This document shows, piece by piece, positions 26,325 through 36,184 of a stretch of 64,000 nucleotides of DNA. Source of the stretch: Acidobacteriota bacterium (lineage in GTDB: Bacteria; Acidobacteriota; Terriglobia; Bryobacterales; Bryobacteraceae); NCBI GenBank assembly GCA_018268715.1, contig JAFDVZ010000020.1, positions 124,001 through 188,000 on the forward strand, given 5' to 3'. The number at the start of each line of letters is the position of its first letter. Within the stretch, counting starts at the first letter, position 1. Made by a program: the position numbers and the translations under genes. A model generated the notes under the pieces. The model ran no database searches and had not been told where the DNA came from. It saw nothing but the letters and a program-made list of their open reading frames with translations.

Positions 26325-29300
26325 CTACTGCTGCACCTGGTAACGCGGCGAAGACGCCGCCACATAGACAACCGCCCGCACAATGTTGGCGGCCGATTTG
26401 TTCGACCCTACCGCGACCGACAGTGCCGACTTCTCGTCGGCGGTCATTTCGCCGCGGTACAGCGCCTGGTTCACCGCCTCGATCAACGTGGCGGGGTTGG
26501 CGGCAAGGTCCTGCCAGTTGGTGAAGTCCACTCGCACGGCTCCGGACAACTGGTTGTAGACGACGCGGTTGGCGAAGTTCAGGCGCCCCAGAGCGGTGGC
26601 CGCGTTGACGATTTGGAACTCGGGAGCGACGGTCCCGCCGACGCGGAAGAACGGGCTGAAGTAGTTGAACACGCTTGGCGCGGTCAGAACATTTTGCCCC
26701 ATCGCCGTGGTTTGCGAGCGGATGCCGGTAGCCTGGTTGGTTACGGTGGCGTTCAGCGAGCGCAGCAGCCGCGTGGCGAACAACACCGGTTCATTCAGCT
26801 TCAGCGGGGCGCCGGCCTCGGCGTGGGTGAGGATGGCCGTCACCACCTGTTTCAGGTCCCCGTTGGTGTTCCTGAACACCGTCGAGATATCGCGGACGTA
26901 GGCCGGCGACGGGTTGCTGGTGACCAGGCGCTGAATCAGCCGGTAGGAGATGAAGGGCGCCACGTTCGGATGGTTGAAGATGCAATCGAGCGCGCTGGTC
27001 AGGTCGGACTGCGCCTTGCCTCCGCCGGCGATGGAACAGGACGGGTTCGAGTATCCGGTGAACTTCAACGTCTTGGCCGTGACGTCGTGATGTTCCTCGA
27101 AGGCGATCATGGGATCGAAGTACCACGCCGGGTTGGTCCAATGGCTGGCGAAACCCGTTTGCGGCGCGTAGGTCCAGCCGGTCATCACCTTGGCGAGTTC
27201 CTTTACGGTGGTCTCGTCGTAGGTGGGAGTGGCGGCGGCGCTCGCGTCCATGTTCAGGTTGACCAGACCCACGGTGAATAACTGCATTAACTCGCGGGCG
27301 TAATTTTCGTTGGCCACCGTGTTGCGGGCGGGGTTCGCTTTGTCGTTATTCACCATGTCGAGGAAGTAGCCCATCGACGGGTTCCTGGTGACTTGCTCCA
27401 TCAGCGTCCGGAAGTTGCCGAACGCATTGGTGGAGAGCATCGTCATGTAGGGCGCCATCTGCGCGTATCGGGTGTCCTTGATGGCGGACACCACAAGGAT
27501 CTGGCTGAGCGCGAAGGCGACCCGCTGGCGAAGCTGGTCGGGTCCGGTGAGGGCGTTCGTGAAGAAGGCGTCCTGCATGCGCGTGACGCCCTCGTTGGCG
27601 TCGTTCGGCAACGGGTAGGGCGTGATGGTCGTCGCGGCCGGATCAAACTGCTCGGCGAGCCAGGCATCCCGTCCCACCGTCATCAGATGCGCGACGCTTT
27701 CGGGCGTGGGTCCCCAACTGGCGAGTTCGAGGAAACGCACGGCTTCTGCGTAACTCATCTTGTTTCCGGTCATCTTCACCGGGACAACGATGGAGGTGGA
27801 CACGGAGGAGCCGGGATCCGGGTTCATCACCTTCACCGCGGCGATGCCGCCGGGCAAAGCCGGGATCGCTCCCGTGACGGTCAGTTCTGTATCCGAGACC
27901 CATTGCGTAGGCATCTTGGCGCCCGCAAAGTACACCGTTGCGTTCTTCGCGAAACCGAGGCCGGTGATCGAGAATCCCGAATCGCCGACGCTCAGCGACG
28001 ATGGCGACGCCGAAGTGACCGCGGGCGTGGGATTCAACAGGTGAATGGTGATCGACGCGACCGCCTTGGGGTCGGCGTTGGCCTTCGCGGTGATCGTGAC
28101 GTCGGCGGGACTCGGCAGCACTGGCGGCGCGGTGTAAACGTTCTTGGCGTTGACTGAGCCTCCGCCAGTCACGGTCCACGTCACCGTCTGATCAGTGTTG
28201 TTCTGCACTTTGGGGGATAGCTGCAAGGTCGCGTTGCAGCGGATGGTCCGGCCATCCGGCGAGAGCTGGACGGCGACCGCCGGGAGCACATTGAGGGTCC
28301 TCGCGTTGGAGGGCGTTCCGCCGGACTGCGGATTGGTCACGGTGAGTTGCAGCGATCCGGGCGCCGGCCCCTTGCCGGCGATGGTGAGAAAACCGGTCTG
28401 GGGGTCGAACGTCGACTCAATCACGACGTTTCCCCATTGAACCTGGGCGCCGGCAACGATTCCAGAACCTTTGAGAGTGACCGAGAACGGCAGTTCGGTG
28501 TTGATGGAGGAGGGATCGAGGGCGGTCAATACGGGAACCACATTCAGCAGATTGATGGCGAGTGACGCGGATGCCGTTGGATCGGCCTTCGACACAGCCG
28601 TTACGGTGACAATCGTCGAAGGCGGCAGCACGGAAGGCGCATGATAGACGGCCTTCTCATCCACGGTCCCGTAGGCGGCGCCGCCCTTGACGCTCCACAC
28701 CACGGTCTGGTCGGTGCTATTGACTACTTTCGAGCTGAGCGCGAGGCTGCCTCCGGTGCGCAAGGTCCTGCCATCGGGAGAGACCTGCACCTGAACCTGA
28801 GTGACGTTGAGCGTCGCGGAATTCGAGGCCCTGGCGCCAGGATCGGGGTTCGTCACCACGATCTGAGACTTGCCCGCCGCCGGCGCCACGCCGCCTGAAA
28901 TCCGCAGATAGCCCGTGGCGGCGTCCCATGTGGAGGGCGCGCTCTTACCGTCCCAGGACACTTGGGAGCCGGCCATGAATCCGGTTCCCTTAATCAGGAC
29001 CGAATAGGCAAGCCCGGCGTTGATGGTGGACGGCTCAAGACCGGAAATGGTGGGCGCTGGATTCAGCACGTTCACGGTTGCGAACGCGGTCAACGCGCTG
29101 TTGGTGGAGTCCGTTGCGACGATCTTGATTGTGTTTGGCGAGGGCGGAGTGGCCGGCGCCGTGTAGACGCCTTTGACGGGATCGAAGGCGCCCAGGGAGC
29201 CGGTGTACGTGGAAGCGCTCGATTGCAGACTCCACACCAGATTCTGCGTCGACGCACCGCCAGTCGCTGTAACCGTGACAGTCCTGCTTTGCCCGGCGCG

Positions 29301-29408
29301 GAGGTCGACATTTGCTGGACTCAGCAGAATCGACGGCGCGTTAGACCCGTATAAGAACGGCGTCAAGGCCGCGGCAAACACACTAATGGCAAGAGGTTGA
29401 GCGGTCAT
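26325..29408 (-). CDS. Large secreted DUF1800 protein with three Ig-like + IPT/TIG modules
   Basis: A 1,027-residue protein. After a signal peptide come three repeats, each an Ig-like domain (start patterns LSPANVDLRAGQ, VSPDGRTLRTGGSL, LSPDGRTIRCNATL) followed by an IPT/TIG domain (ISGLEPSTINAGL, LTALDPSSINTELPF, VTSASPSSLSVGDSG), to about residue 540. The rest is a DUF1800 domain (YAEAVRFLELASWGPTPESV ... VANENYARELMQLFTVG). The adhesin-like N-terminus suggests display at the cell surface. The start at 29408 gives a clean signal sequence. It precedes DUF1501 in a two-gene unit. Confidence 0.85.
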   Translation of the reverse strand: MTAQPLAISVFAAALTPFLYGSNAPSILLSPANVDLRAGQSRTVTVTATGGASTQNLVWSLQSSASTYTGSLGAFDPVKGVYTAPATPPSPNTIKIVATDSTNSALTAFATVNVLNPAPTISGLEPSTINAGLAYSVLIKGTGFMAGSQVSWDGKSAPSTWDAATGYLRISGGVAPAAGKSQIVVTNPDPGARASNSATLNVTQVQVQVSPDGRTLRTGGSLALSSKVVNSTDQTVVWSVKGGAAYGTVDEKAVYHAPSVLPPSTIVTVTAVSKADPTASASLAINLLNVVPVLTALDPSSINTELPFSVTLKGSGIVAGAQVQWGNVVIESTFDPQTGFLTIAGKGPAPGSLQLTVTNPQSGGTPSNARTLNVLPAVAVQLSPDGRTIRCNATLQLSPKVQNNTDQTVTWTVTGGGSVNAKNVYTAPPVLPSPADVTITAKANADPKAVASITIHLLNPTPAVTSASPSSLSVGDSGFSITGLGFAKNATVYFAGAKMPTQWVSDTELTVTGAIPALPGGIAAVKVMNPDPGSSVSTSIVVPVKMTGNKMSYAEAVRFLELASWGPTPESVAHLMTVGRDAWLAEQFDPAATTITPYPLPNDANEGVTRMQDAFFTNALTGPDQLRQRVAFALSQILVVSAIKDTRYAQMAPYMTMLSTNAFGNFRTLMEQVTRNPSMGYFLDMVNNDKANPARNTVANENYARELMQLFTVGLVNLNMDASAAATPTYDETTVKELAKVMTGWTYAPQTGFASHWTNPAWYFDPMIAFEEHHDVTAKTLKFTGYSNPSCSIAGGGKAQSDLTSALDCIFNHPNVAPFISYRLIQRLVTSNPSPAYVRDISTVFRNTNGDLKQVVTAILTHAEAGAPLKLNEPVLFATRLLRSLNATVTNQATGIRSQTTAMGQNVLTAPSVFNYFSPFFRVGGTVAPEFQIVNAATALGRLNFANRVVYNQLSGAVRVDFTNWQDLAANPATLIEAVNQALYRGEMTADEKSALSVAVGSNKSAANIVRAVVYVAASSPRYQVQQ

Positions 29409-29556
29409 TGAATTCACCCTGGGCTGCCCGGTGTTGGAAGCCGGCGCGGCCGTGTTTTCCCACGGTACACCACGCCCAGATAACTGTCTACCGGAATATT
29501 TTGACAAATTCCTCGTATTCCAGCGGTGGGTTTTCGTTGTATACGCCGTCGGATAT

Positions 29557-30273
29557 CTAAAGGGCCTTGAGCAATTCGATGGCTTCGTCGAGTCGGTCGA
29601 ACTGCTTTTCAGCGGCCTTGAATTCCCGAGTGTGGACGCAGCGGCGAGCGCCTTTGTGCACGACCGGGTATCGGAGATGGAGCATTTCGTGAAACATCAC
29701 GTACTCGACGGCGAGGCGCGGAACCTCTCTGCGATCGAGCAGGCGGCTGATCACGATGACGTGATGCGCGGGATCGTAGTGGCCCAAGGTGGCGCGCGAG
29801 ACACGCTGGCTCCAACCGATCTCCGGGCGCGCCATCAGGCCGAAGAAGTACTTGAAGTTCAGCTCCTCAAAGATCTGGCCGAGGTCGTAGACGGCGCCGC
29901 TGGCCGGCGCGATCAGTTTGCGGCCACGCTTCTGCCGGGCGTCTTCGAGAGTGCGCCGCACATCATGACGGTTCAGATACCGGCGATAGCAGCTGAGGTA
30001 TTCGGCCGGGGCGCGCTTGCGGTACAGTTTCGCGACCAGGATGACAACGAGGGCTTCAAAGACCGGCGCGGGAGCGCTCTCGAGCAGGTCGCTGATGCGG
30101 AATTCCAGGCGGTTCCCCTCCATGCGGATGAAGGAGTTCGCATTGGCGAAGGCGCAGAATTCGACGGTGATGGACGGCAGCGGCGTGCGCGGGCGTAGTT
30201 GGCGAAACACGCGAGCGCAGATTTGATCCGGCGTCTCAAAAAAGATGGCCGTTTCCAGTCCGGTCCGAGGCAC
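29557..30273 (-). CDS. SprT-like zinc metallopeptidase domain protein
   Basis: A 238-residue protein with HEMLHLRYP at about residue 193, a zincin HExxH variant (HEMLH) with a further His-containing segment (HKGARRCVHTREFKAAEKQF) that supplies the third ligand. This is the SprT/Wss1-like layout. An N-terminal alpha/beta part (VFRQLRPRTPLPSITVEFCAFAN) precedes it. Some SprT-like proteins are proteases for DNA-protein crosslinks; no DNA-binding element is visible here, so the substrate is open. The gene stands alone, divergent from the CBS-domain gene. Confidence 0.75.
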   Translation of the reverse strand: MPRTGLETAIFFETPDQICARVFRQLRPRTPLPSITVEFCAFANANSFIRMEGNRLEFRISDLLESAPAPVFEALVVILVAKLYRKRAPAEYLSCYRRYLNRHDVRRTLEDARQKRGRKLIAPASGAVYDLGQIFEELNFKYFFGLMARPEIGWSQRVSRATLGHYDPAHHVIVISRLLDRREVPRLAVEYVMFHEMLHLRYPVVHKGARRCVHTREFKAAEKQFDRLDEAIELLKAL

Positions 30274-30395
30274 TCGGTTCGATGGTAGCCGCAGTACGGG
30301 GGGCGCCGCAAGCCGCCGCCGTCAGTCGGCAGACCCACTTGATTTGCAGTCCGGCATTTGGTAAGACGGTAGCCACCCTGGGAGGGGATTACCCC

Positions 30396-30845
30396 ATGAG
30401 TCCTTCCGATCGCATACAGGCTCTGCTCGATCAGAAGAGCCGCCAAGTCTGGTCGGTGTCGTCCGACGTCACAGTCTACGAAGCTATCGCCGTCATGTCC
30501 GCGCGCGAAGTGGGTGCGCTTCCCGTGGTGGATGGCGGCAAACTGGTTGGGATGCTTTCCGAGCGCGACTACGCAAGGAAGGTGATGCTGCAGGGACGGT
30601 CGTCCCGGGAGACCACCGTGGCCGATATTATGTCGACCAACGTTCTAACGATCACGCCGACCCAGACCGTTGAGGACGGAATGATGCTGATGACGGATCA
30701 CCGCGTTCGTCATCTTCCCGTCATGTCCGGCGGCGATTTGGTGGGAATCGTCTCGATCGGCGATTTGGTGAACTGGGTGATTTCGGCGCATCGCGAGGAA
30801 ATCCACCACCTGAAGAGCTACATCTCCGCAGGCTATCCGGCCTGA
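30396..30845 (+). CDS. Two-CBS-domain protein
   Basis: A 149-residue cytoplasmic protein made of a CBS pair and nothing else: repeat 1 includes VTVYEAIAVMSAREVGALPVV and GMLSERDYARKV, repeat 2 includes TVEDGMMLMTDHRVRHLPVM and GIVSIGDLVNW. CBS pairs bind adenosine ligands (AMP, ATP, SAM) and act as energy or signal sensors. The ATG at 30396 has GGAGGGG upstream, which decides it against an earlier in-frame start. Function of the stand-alone protein is unknown. Confidence 0.88.
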   Translation: MSPSDRIQALLDQKSRQVWSVSSDVTVYEAIAVMSAREVGALPVVDGGKLVGMLSERDYARKVMLQGRSSRETTVADIMSTNVLTITPTQTVEDGMMLMTDHRVRHLPVMSGGDLVGIVSIGDLVNWVISAHREEIHHLKSYISAGYPA

Positions 30846-31226
30846 TTCATGCCGAATTCACCGGGAGCCCGCTCCGGCGCGGCTCCCCTGCCTGCGAACA
30901 GCCGGCGGGCAGCGTAGAAACGGTCTGCTTGTACTCCGAAATTCGGGGCGCTAGAATTCAAATTTACGCTATTGTCGGAATCGTTGCGCTGAAATCGAAG
31001 GCGCCGACCGGCGCCCTCATGAAGTCATCACAGGCGTCGCTGAAAACTCGACGCAGTTTCCGGCGACCGTCGCCGTCGTTGACGGCGCGCCGCAGGCGGC
31101 TGTTGGGCGTGAACCCGCGGCAGCCGGCGGAAATCACCCATCCTGCCGCAATGGCCGTCGTCGCGCCCGCTACGTCAGGCCCTTCCGAGATGCGCGGGCG
31201 ACTGCACCTAGAGTGAGGAGCGCGAC
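30846..31226. other. Intergenic stretch with a hairpin and a possible decayed coding relic
   Basis: No convincing intact gene. A hairpin with 7-bp arms (GGGAGCC at 30863-30869, GGCTCCC at 30881-30887) follows the CBS gene and could end transcription, though no T run follows. Farther on, translation in changing frames gives IVALKSK and then PATVAVVDGAP, which resemble the VALES and PATIAVLDG motifs of pseudouridine-5'-phosphate glycosidase in order; the spacing is about 26 rather than about 34 codons. The match is weak. A GAGGAG ribosome site for the sensor-kinase gene lies at the end. Confidence 0.35.
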
Positions 31227-34200
31227 TTGAATCCCCTCATCAATGATCTCTTACCTCACTTAACCACCCACTGGTGGATATATCTTCTCAGTCTCATCGT
31301 CATTGGCTTCGCTGTTCGCGCCGGGCACCGGCGACGGGTCCGATGGATTCACCGGAGCGAGCAGGAACTGGCCCGCCGCGTGGTGGAGCGGACCCGCGAG
31401 CTCGAGATCGAAATCGAACAGCGGCGAGCTACCGAAGCGGCGTTGAACGAGAGCGTCGCGCGGAGCCGCGAGGCCCATCACCGCTTGCGATTCCAGGTGG
31501 AACGCATGCCGCTGGCCTTCATCGCCTGGGACCGCGACCTTCGCGTGAGCGAATGGAATCAGGCCGCTGTGCGGATTTTCGGATGGACCAGCGAGGAAGC
31601 CATCGGGAAAGGGCCCTCCGACCTGGTGGCGTCGCAGGAGCCACGGCAGGGCGTCGGCGAACTGCTAGCGGCGATTATGGACGGTTCGGCCGGCGAGGAC
31701 GCCAATCAGATCATCGAGGAGAACATCGCAAAGGACGGCACCAAGCTGTATTGCGAGTGGTTCACGTCGCCTATCCGCGACGAAGCCGGGAATGTGACGC
31801 GCATCCTGTCGATGGCGAACGACATCACCGAGCGCAGATGGGCGCAGGAGCACCAGCGGCTTGAGGCGGAGCGGACGTCGTTCCTGCTGGATCTCCACCG
31901 GCTGGCGCCGACGCTGACGGATCGCGAGATCTATGAGTATGTCCTCGAAAAAGCGGCGGTGCTGACGTCGAGCCGGAAGAGCTATCTGTCCAGGATCAGC
32001 GACGATGAGACCGGAATCACGACGTTGGCAATGAGTAAGGATGGCGCGCGGTCGACCGTGGCCAGCCAGGAGGCTCCCACGCCGCTTTCGTCGGTCGGAC
32101 CGTGGGCGGACGCCGCCCGTCAGCGCAGACCGGTGGTTCACAATCGTTACCGGCAAACCGCCGAGGAGCGAGGCTTGGCGGCGCAGGACACCAACGTCAC
32201 TCGACATATGGGGGCGCCTGTCATCGAGGGTGGGAGCGCGAGGTTGCTGCTCGGGGTTGCGGATAAGCCGTCGGATTACACGAACGACGACGTTACACGT
32301 CTTCAACTGGTGGCGAACGAACTACACAAGGTGATTACCGCGCGCCGGGCGGAAGAGTCGCTTCGTCAAAGCGAGGCCCGGAATCGCGGGGTGTTGCAGG
32401 CGATACCGGATCTGATCTTCGTTCTGACCAACGATGGAGTGCTGTTGGATCACAAGGCCGGCAGGAACGTGCGCCTGTCCGCGCCTTCGGAGTCACTCCT
32501 CGGCAGACCGATCGCCGATGTTCTACCCCCGGACGCCGCCACGCAGGCGCTGGCCTGCCTGCATCAGGCGCTGACAACCGGAGAGGTTCAGCCGTTCGAT
32601 TACGAACTCACCCTGCCTGGAGAGACCGCTCCGCGAAGCTATAACTGCCGCATGTCGGCGATCGCCGAGGATCAGGCTTTACTGCTTGTCCAGGATGTCA
32701 CTGACCGGCGGCGTTCCGAACGCGAGCGAGCTAGTCTTTTCACGGCCATCGAGCAAGCCGGCGAATCGGTGGTGATCACCGATCCCGACGGCATCATCCT
32801 GTACTGCAACCCGGCCGTCGAAAGGACGAGCGGTTACAACCGCGCCGAGATCATCGGCCGGAAACCGTCGATGACGAAGTCCGGACGGCAGGACGCCGAC
32901 TTCTATCGCAAACTCTGGGCAACGATCACCGCCGGCAAGGTCTGGATGGGCCGGTTTACGAATCGGCGTCGCGACGGCACCTTATACGAAGAGGACGCCA
33001 CGATTTCTCCCATTCACGACGAATCGGGCAGAATTTCCGGCTATGTCGCGGTGAAGCGGGATGTCACACAACAGTCAGAGTTAGAGGCGCAGCTGTGGCA
33101 GGCGCAGAAACTGGAGAGCATCGGCCGACTGGCCGGCGGCATCGCACACGATTTCAACAACCTGCTGACGGTTATCAATGGCTATAGCGACCTGATGTAT
33201 TCGCGGCTGCCTGAATCGGGCCGGCTTCGCGAGTGGCTGTCTGAAATCCGGAAGGCCGGGGCGATGGCCTCCGATCTGACTCAGCAGTTGCTGGCGTTCA
33301 GTCGTAAAAGAATCATCGAACCGAAGCCGCTGGAGCTTAACCAGGTGGTCCACGACACCCGGGAGATGTTACGCCGAATCATGGGCGAGGACATCGAATT
33401 CGAAACCGCGCTCGCGCCCAACGCCGGGCAGGTGCTGGCGGACACCGCGCAACTGCACCAGGTGCTAATGAATCTGACCGTCAACGCCCGCGACGCGATG
33501 CCCACCGGCGGCAAGCTCACGATCGAGACATCCAAGGAGGAGTTCGACGAGGAGTATTGCGCGGCGTTCCCCGACCTGACTCCTGGGAGTTACGTCCGAC
33601 TCAGCGTCAGCGACACCGGCGCCGGGATGGACGAGGAGACACAGCGGCGGATTTTCGAGCCCTTCTTCACCACCAAGGACAAGGGTCTTGGCACGGGTCT
33701 TGGACTCTCCACCGTCTACGGGATTGTGCGCCAGTGCAGCGGCGCAATTCGAGTGCACAGCCGCCCCGGGCTTGGCACGCAATTCGAGGTCTTCCTGCCA
33801 CGGCTCGAGTGCGACGCCGACATCGCCGCGGCCGTGCCCATACTATCGCTGCTGGGCGGGTCTGAAACAGTGTTGGTGGTGGAGGACCAGGATGATGTCC
33901 GGCGGCTGGCTGTCGACGCGCTGCGGAGTTATGGTTTTCGAGTGCTTGAGACGGCCTCCGGAGGCGACGCTTTGGTGTTGGTCCAACATCACTCGGGGCC
34001 GATCCATTTGATGCTGACCGACGTTGTCATGCCCAGGATGACTGGCAAAGAGCTCGCCGAACGACTGAAAAACCACCGTCCGCTCATGCAGGTGTTATTC
34101 ATGTCCGGTTACGCCGAGGATGTTATCGCTCACCATGGAGTCCTCGATCAGGGCGTGGACTTCATTCCCAAACCATTCACGCCGGAAGGATTGGCGAGGA

Positions 34201-34253
34201 AAGTCCGTGAGATGCTGGGCAGGGATGGAGTGGCGGCCGCGGCGAAGGCTTGA
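31227..34253 (+). CDS. Membrane hybrid sensor histidine kinase (PAS-GAF-PAS-PAS-HK-REC)
   Basis: A 1,008-residue signalling protein: an N-terminal membrane helix (residues ~12-34), a short coiled coil, PAS (~90-205), GAF (~213-375), two PAS domains (~385-620), HisKA with phospho-acceptor H641 (GGIAHDFNNLL), HATPase_c (N box NARDAMPTGG, G boxes DTGAGMD and GTGLGLSTV), and a C-terminal receiver with acceptor D932 (MLTDVVMPRMTG). The class autophosphorylates and relays to its own receiver; an external target must be encoded elsewhere. The start is TTG after GAGGAG. No response regulator lies next to it. Confidence 0.92.
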   Translation: MNPLINDLLPHLTTHWWIYLLSLIVIGFAVRAGHRRRVRWIHRSEQELARRVVERTRELEIEIEQRRATEAALNESVARSREAHHRLRFQVERMPLAFIAWDRDLRVSEWNQAAVRIFGWTSEEAIGKGPSDLVASQEPRQGVGELLAAIMDGSAGEDANQIIEENIAKDGTKLYCEWFTSPIRDEAGNVTRILSMANDITERRWAQEHQRLEAERTSFLLDLHRLAPTLTDREIYEYVLEKAAVLTSSRKSYLSRISDDETGITTLAMSKDGARSTVASQEAPTPLSSVGPWADAARQRRPVVHNRYRQTAEERGLAAQDTNVTRHMGAPVIEGGSARLLLGVADKPSDYTNDDVTRLQLVANELHKVITARRAEESLRQSEARNRGVLQAIPDLIFVLTNDGVLLDHKAGRNVRLSAPSESLLGRPIADVLPPDAATQALACLHQALTTGEVQPFDYELTLPGETAPRSYNCRMSAIAEDQALLLVQDVTDRRRSERERASLFTAIEQAGESVVITDPDGIILYCNPAVERTSGYNRAEIIGRKPSMTKSGRQDADFYRKLWATITAGKVWMGRFTNRRRDGTLYEEDATISPIHDESGRISGYVAVKRDVTQQSELEAQLWQAQKLESIGRLAGGIAHDFNNLLTVINGYSDLMYSRLPESGRLREWLSEIRKAGAMASDLTQQLLAFSRKRIIEPKPLELNQVVHDTREMLRRIMGEDIEFETALAPNAGQVLADTAQLHQVLMNLTVNARDAMPTGGKLTIETSKEEFDEEYCAAFPDLTPGSYVRLSVSDTGAGMDEETQRRIFEPFFTTKDKGLGTGLGLSTVYGIVRQCSGAIRVHSRPGLGTQFEVFLPRLECDADIAAAVPILSLLGGSETVLVVEDQDDVRRLAVDALRSYGFRVLETASGGDALVLVQHHSGPIHLMLTDVVMPRMTGKELAERLKNHRPLMQVLFMSGYAEDVIAHHGVLDQGVDFIPKPFTPEGLARKVREMLGRDGVAAAAKA

Positions 34254-34307
34254 TCCGGAGAGGTGGGACGCACCCTCGAACTTGCAGCGATGCGTCCCGA
34301 CAGACAG

Positions 34308-36164
34308 TTAATTCAGTTCGGTCTCAAGAACCCAGAAGGTCCATTCTTCAGTCCAGTCTTCATCGCCGATTCCGCCAATGAAGCGCGCGGTCTGGTCGAA
34401 GAAGCCATCGTCAGGAGGCTGCACCCAGCCAGCGCGGAAGATCGGGCTTGAGAACAGCCCGGTCCAGTCCGGATCGCTGTACTCAAACGGCCGCGTGAAC
34501 AACGGATCCGCCACAAGAATGTTCTTGCCGGCTCCGTTCCCCTTCTGCCCCTGCGCGTACGCGAGGTTGTACGCCGAGGACGAAGCGGACGACTGGATCT
34601 GCCCGGTGATTGTGTTGGCTCCCTTCGTGCCAATGTTGTTACTCCAGCAAAGCACTCCGTTCATCTTCAGATTCCCGGCGTCGGCCTGCGCCTGAGTATT
34701 GGCGTCGTTAATGTCGAAGCACGGGCTGTAAAAGTTAGACACCACCATGTTGTTAAACGAACCGCGGCTGCCCCGGCGAAGGAACAAGCCCGGCGCATTC
34801 GACTCGTCATAGCCGGGGATGCCGCTTCCAACGTAGGTGACGTTGAACATCGTTGGGTTCGAGTATGGCGTGCCCGCTTGATCATATTCGCTGTTGTCGC
34901 CCTCAAGGCCGCGATTTCCGGGCGAGTCGGGGCTCTGGTACATCAGCCCGAATTGCAGGCGTCCGGTCCAGCCCAGTTGGTAGTCCGTATAGTCATCCGC
35001 GCCGAGGCCGCCGACGAGCCACTTAGCGTCCATCGTGCCGCCGAACCATTCGAACGAATCATCCTTCCCGTAGATCGCCTGCAAGTGTTCGGCGACGGTA
35101 TCGGAGCCGCATCCGCCCCATGTAAACGAGTTCAGTTCGTTATTCGGCGAGAGGATCGTTCCAGCGAACTCGACCCGAACGTACCGCAGCGTGCCGCAGT
35201 TGTGCTTCGGATCGGTTCCGCCGTACACGCTGTCCGGATTGCCAACCAGTCCTTCAATGTAGAACGTGCCTGGGGCGTTCTTACAGCCCTCAGCCGGGCA
35301 GATGCCCGTTCCCCCAGGGATGTTGCCGCCGACGTTGATCGGGGCCTTTCCCAACATCACCAAACCGCCCCAATCACCGCGGCTGCGCTGTCCGAATGGC
35401 AGCGAACTCGTCATAATGATCGGCCGGGCCTTGGTTCCGCTCGCCATGATCTTGCCCGAAGTGGTGACAATCAAGGCCGACGGAGGAGTCGTTCCCGGTT
35501 CGCCGATTACGAAAGTCCCCGGCTCGACGGTCAACGTTGCGTTGTTCTTCACATAGATGACGCCCTTGAGATGCCATTCGATATCGTTTGTGAGGGTCCG
35601 GTCGCCAGTGATCTCACTGGAAATCGTGGTGACGCCCTTCACCACGCCGATCTTCATATAGGAACTCTTCACGACGTGGGTGCCCGTGTAATCGCGGAGT
35701 TGGACCACCAGGGTGTGCATGCCGTATTCGGAGGGCGCCGTGATGGCCGCGAACTTCCCCCCCGCGCCGGCGAGGACCGCCTTGCTCCCATCGGCCAACT
35801 GCATCGGCTGGAAGCCCTTGTCAGCCGTATTGCCGTTGATATCCGTCGCATCTTCGCCTCCGCCCGGCAGGAAGGTCTTCTTGCCGGTCTGGTTGTTCTG
35901 GCGATAGACGAACACCGTATAGGGATACAGGTCGCCGTTCGTCTTGATCGTCCACTTCAGCGTGACCGCCTGGCCTGGCTGGTAGGTGTACTTATCGCTC
36001 CAGATCCACATCGCCAACTTCGCCCGCGGGCCGTTGTAAGTCGACGCCTGAGGCGATACCGCCGCCATGTGCTCAGCGGTGGTCCTGCTGACCGGGATGA
36101 GACGCTGACCGGCGGCCAGCGCCGCAACGGCAACTCCCAGCATCAGTAAACTATAAACTCGCAT
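34308..36164 (-). CDS. Secreted right-handed beta-helix protein
   Basis: A 618-residue protein with signal peptide MRVYSLLMLGVAVAALAAG. An N-terminal Ig-like part (TYQPGQAVTLKWTIKTNG) is followed by the repetitive turn-rich region typical of the beta-helix family found with TonB receptors: GVIYVKNNATLTVEPGTFV, then ALIVTTSGKIMASGTKARPI and RGDWGGLVMLGKAPIN. Relatives in Bacteroidota are often labelled T9SS or parallel beta-helix proteins. It lies 20 bases downstream of the TonB-dependent receptor on the same strand, so it probably acts outside the cell with that receptor. No catalytic residue was seen. Confidence 0.8.
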   Translation of the reverse strand: MRVYSLLMLGVAVAALAAGQRLIPVSRTTAEHMAAVSPQASTYNGPRAKLAMWIWSDKYTYQPGQAVTLKWTIKTNGDLYPYTVFVYRQNNQTGKKTFLPGGGEDATDINGNTADKGFQPMQLADGSKAVLAGAGGKFAAITAPSEYGMHTLVVQLRDYTGTHVVKSSYMKIGVVKGVTTISSEITGDRTLTNDIEWHLKGVIYVKNNATLTVEPGTFVIGEPGTTPPSALIVTTSGKIMASGTKARPIIMTSSLPFGQRSRGDWGGLVMLGKAPINVGGNIPGGTGICPAEGCKNAPGTFYIEGLVGNPDSVYGGTDPKHNCGTLRYVRVEFAGTILSPNNELNSFTWGGCGSDTVAEHLQAIYGKDDSFEWFGGTMDAKWLVGGLGADDYTDYQLGWTGRLQFGLMYQSPDSPGNRGLEGDNSEYDQAGTPYSNPTMFNVTYVGSGIPGYDESNAPGLFLRRGSRGSFNNMVVSNFYSPCFDINDANTQAQADAGNLKMNGVLCWSNNIGTKGANTITGQIQSSASSSAYNLAYAQGQKGNGAGKNILVADPLFTRPFEYSDPDWTGLFSSPIFRAGWVQPPDDGFFDQTARFIGGIGDEDWTEEWTFWVLETELN

Positions 36165-36184
36165 GGTTGTCTCCTCGTGTACTG

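Noticed and set aside
30863..30887. Rho-independent terminator after the CBS gene
   Set aside because: The 7-bp hairpin is real but no T run follows, so it is kept only as a possible structure.
30929..31216. 95-codon open frame between the CBS gene and the sensor kinase
   Set aside because: It begins without a ribosome site and changes to Arg-rich sequence after 35 codons; better explained as non-coding or a decayed relic.
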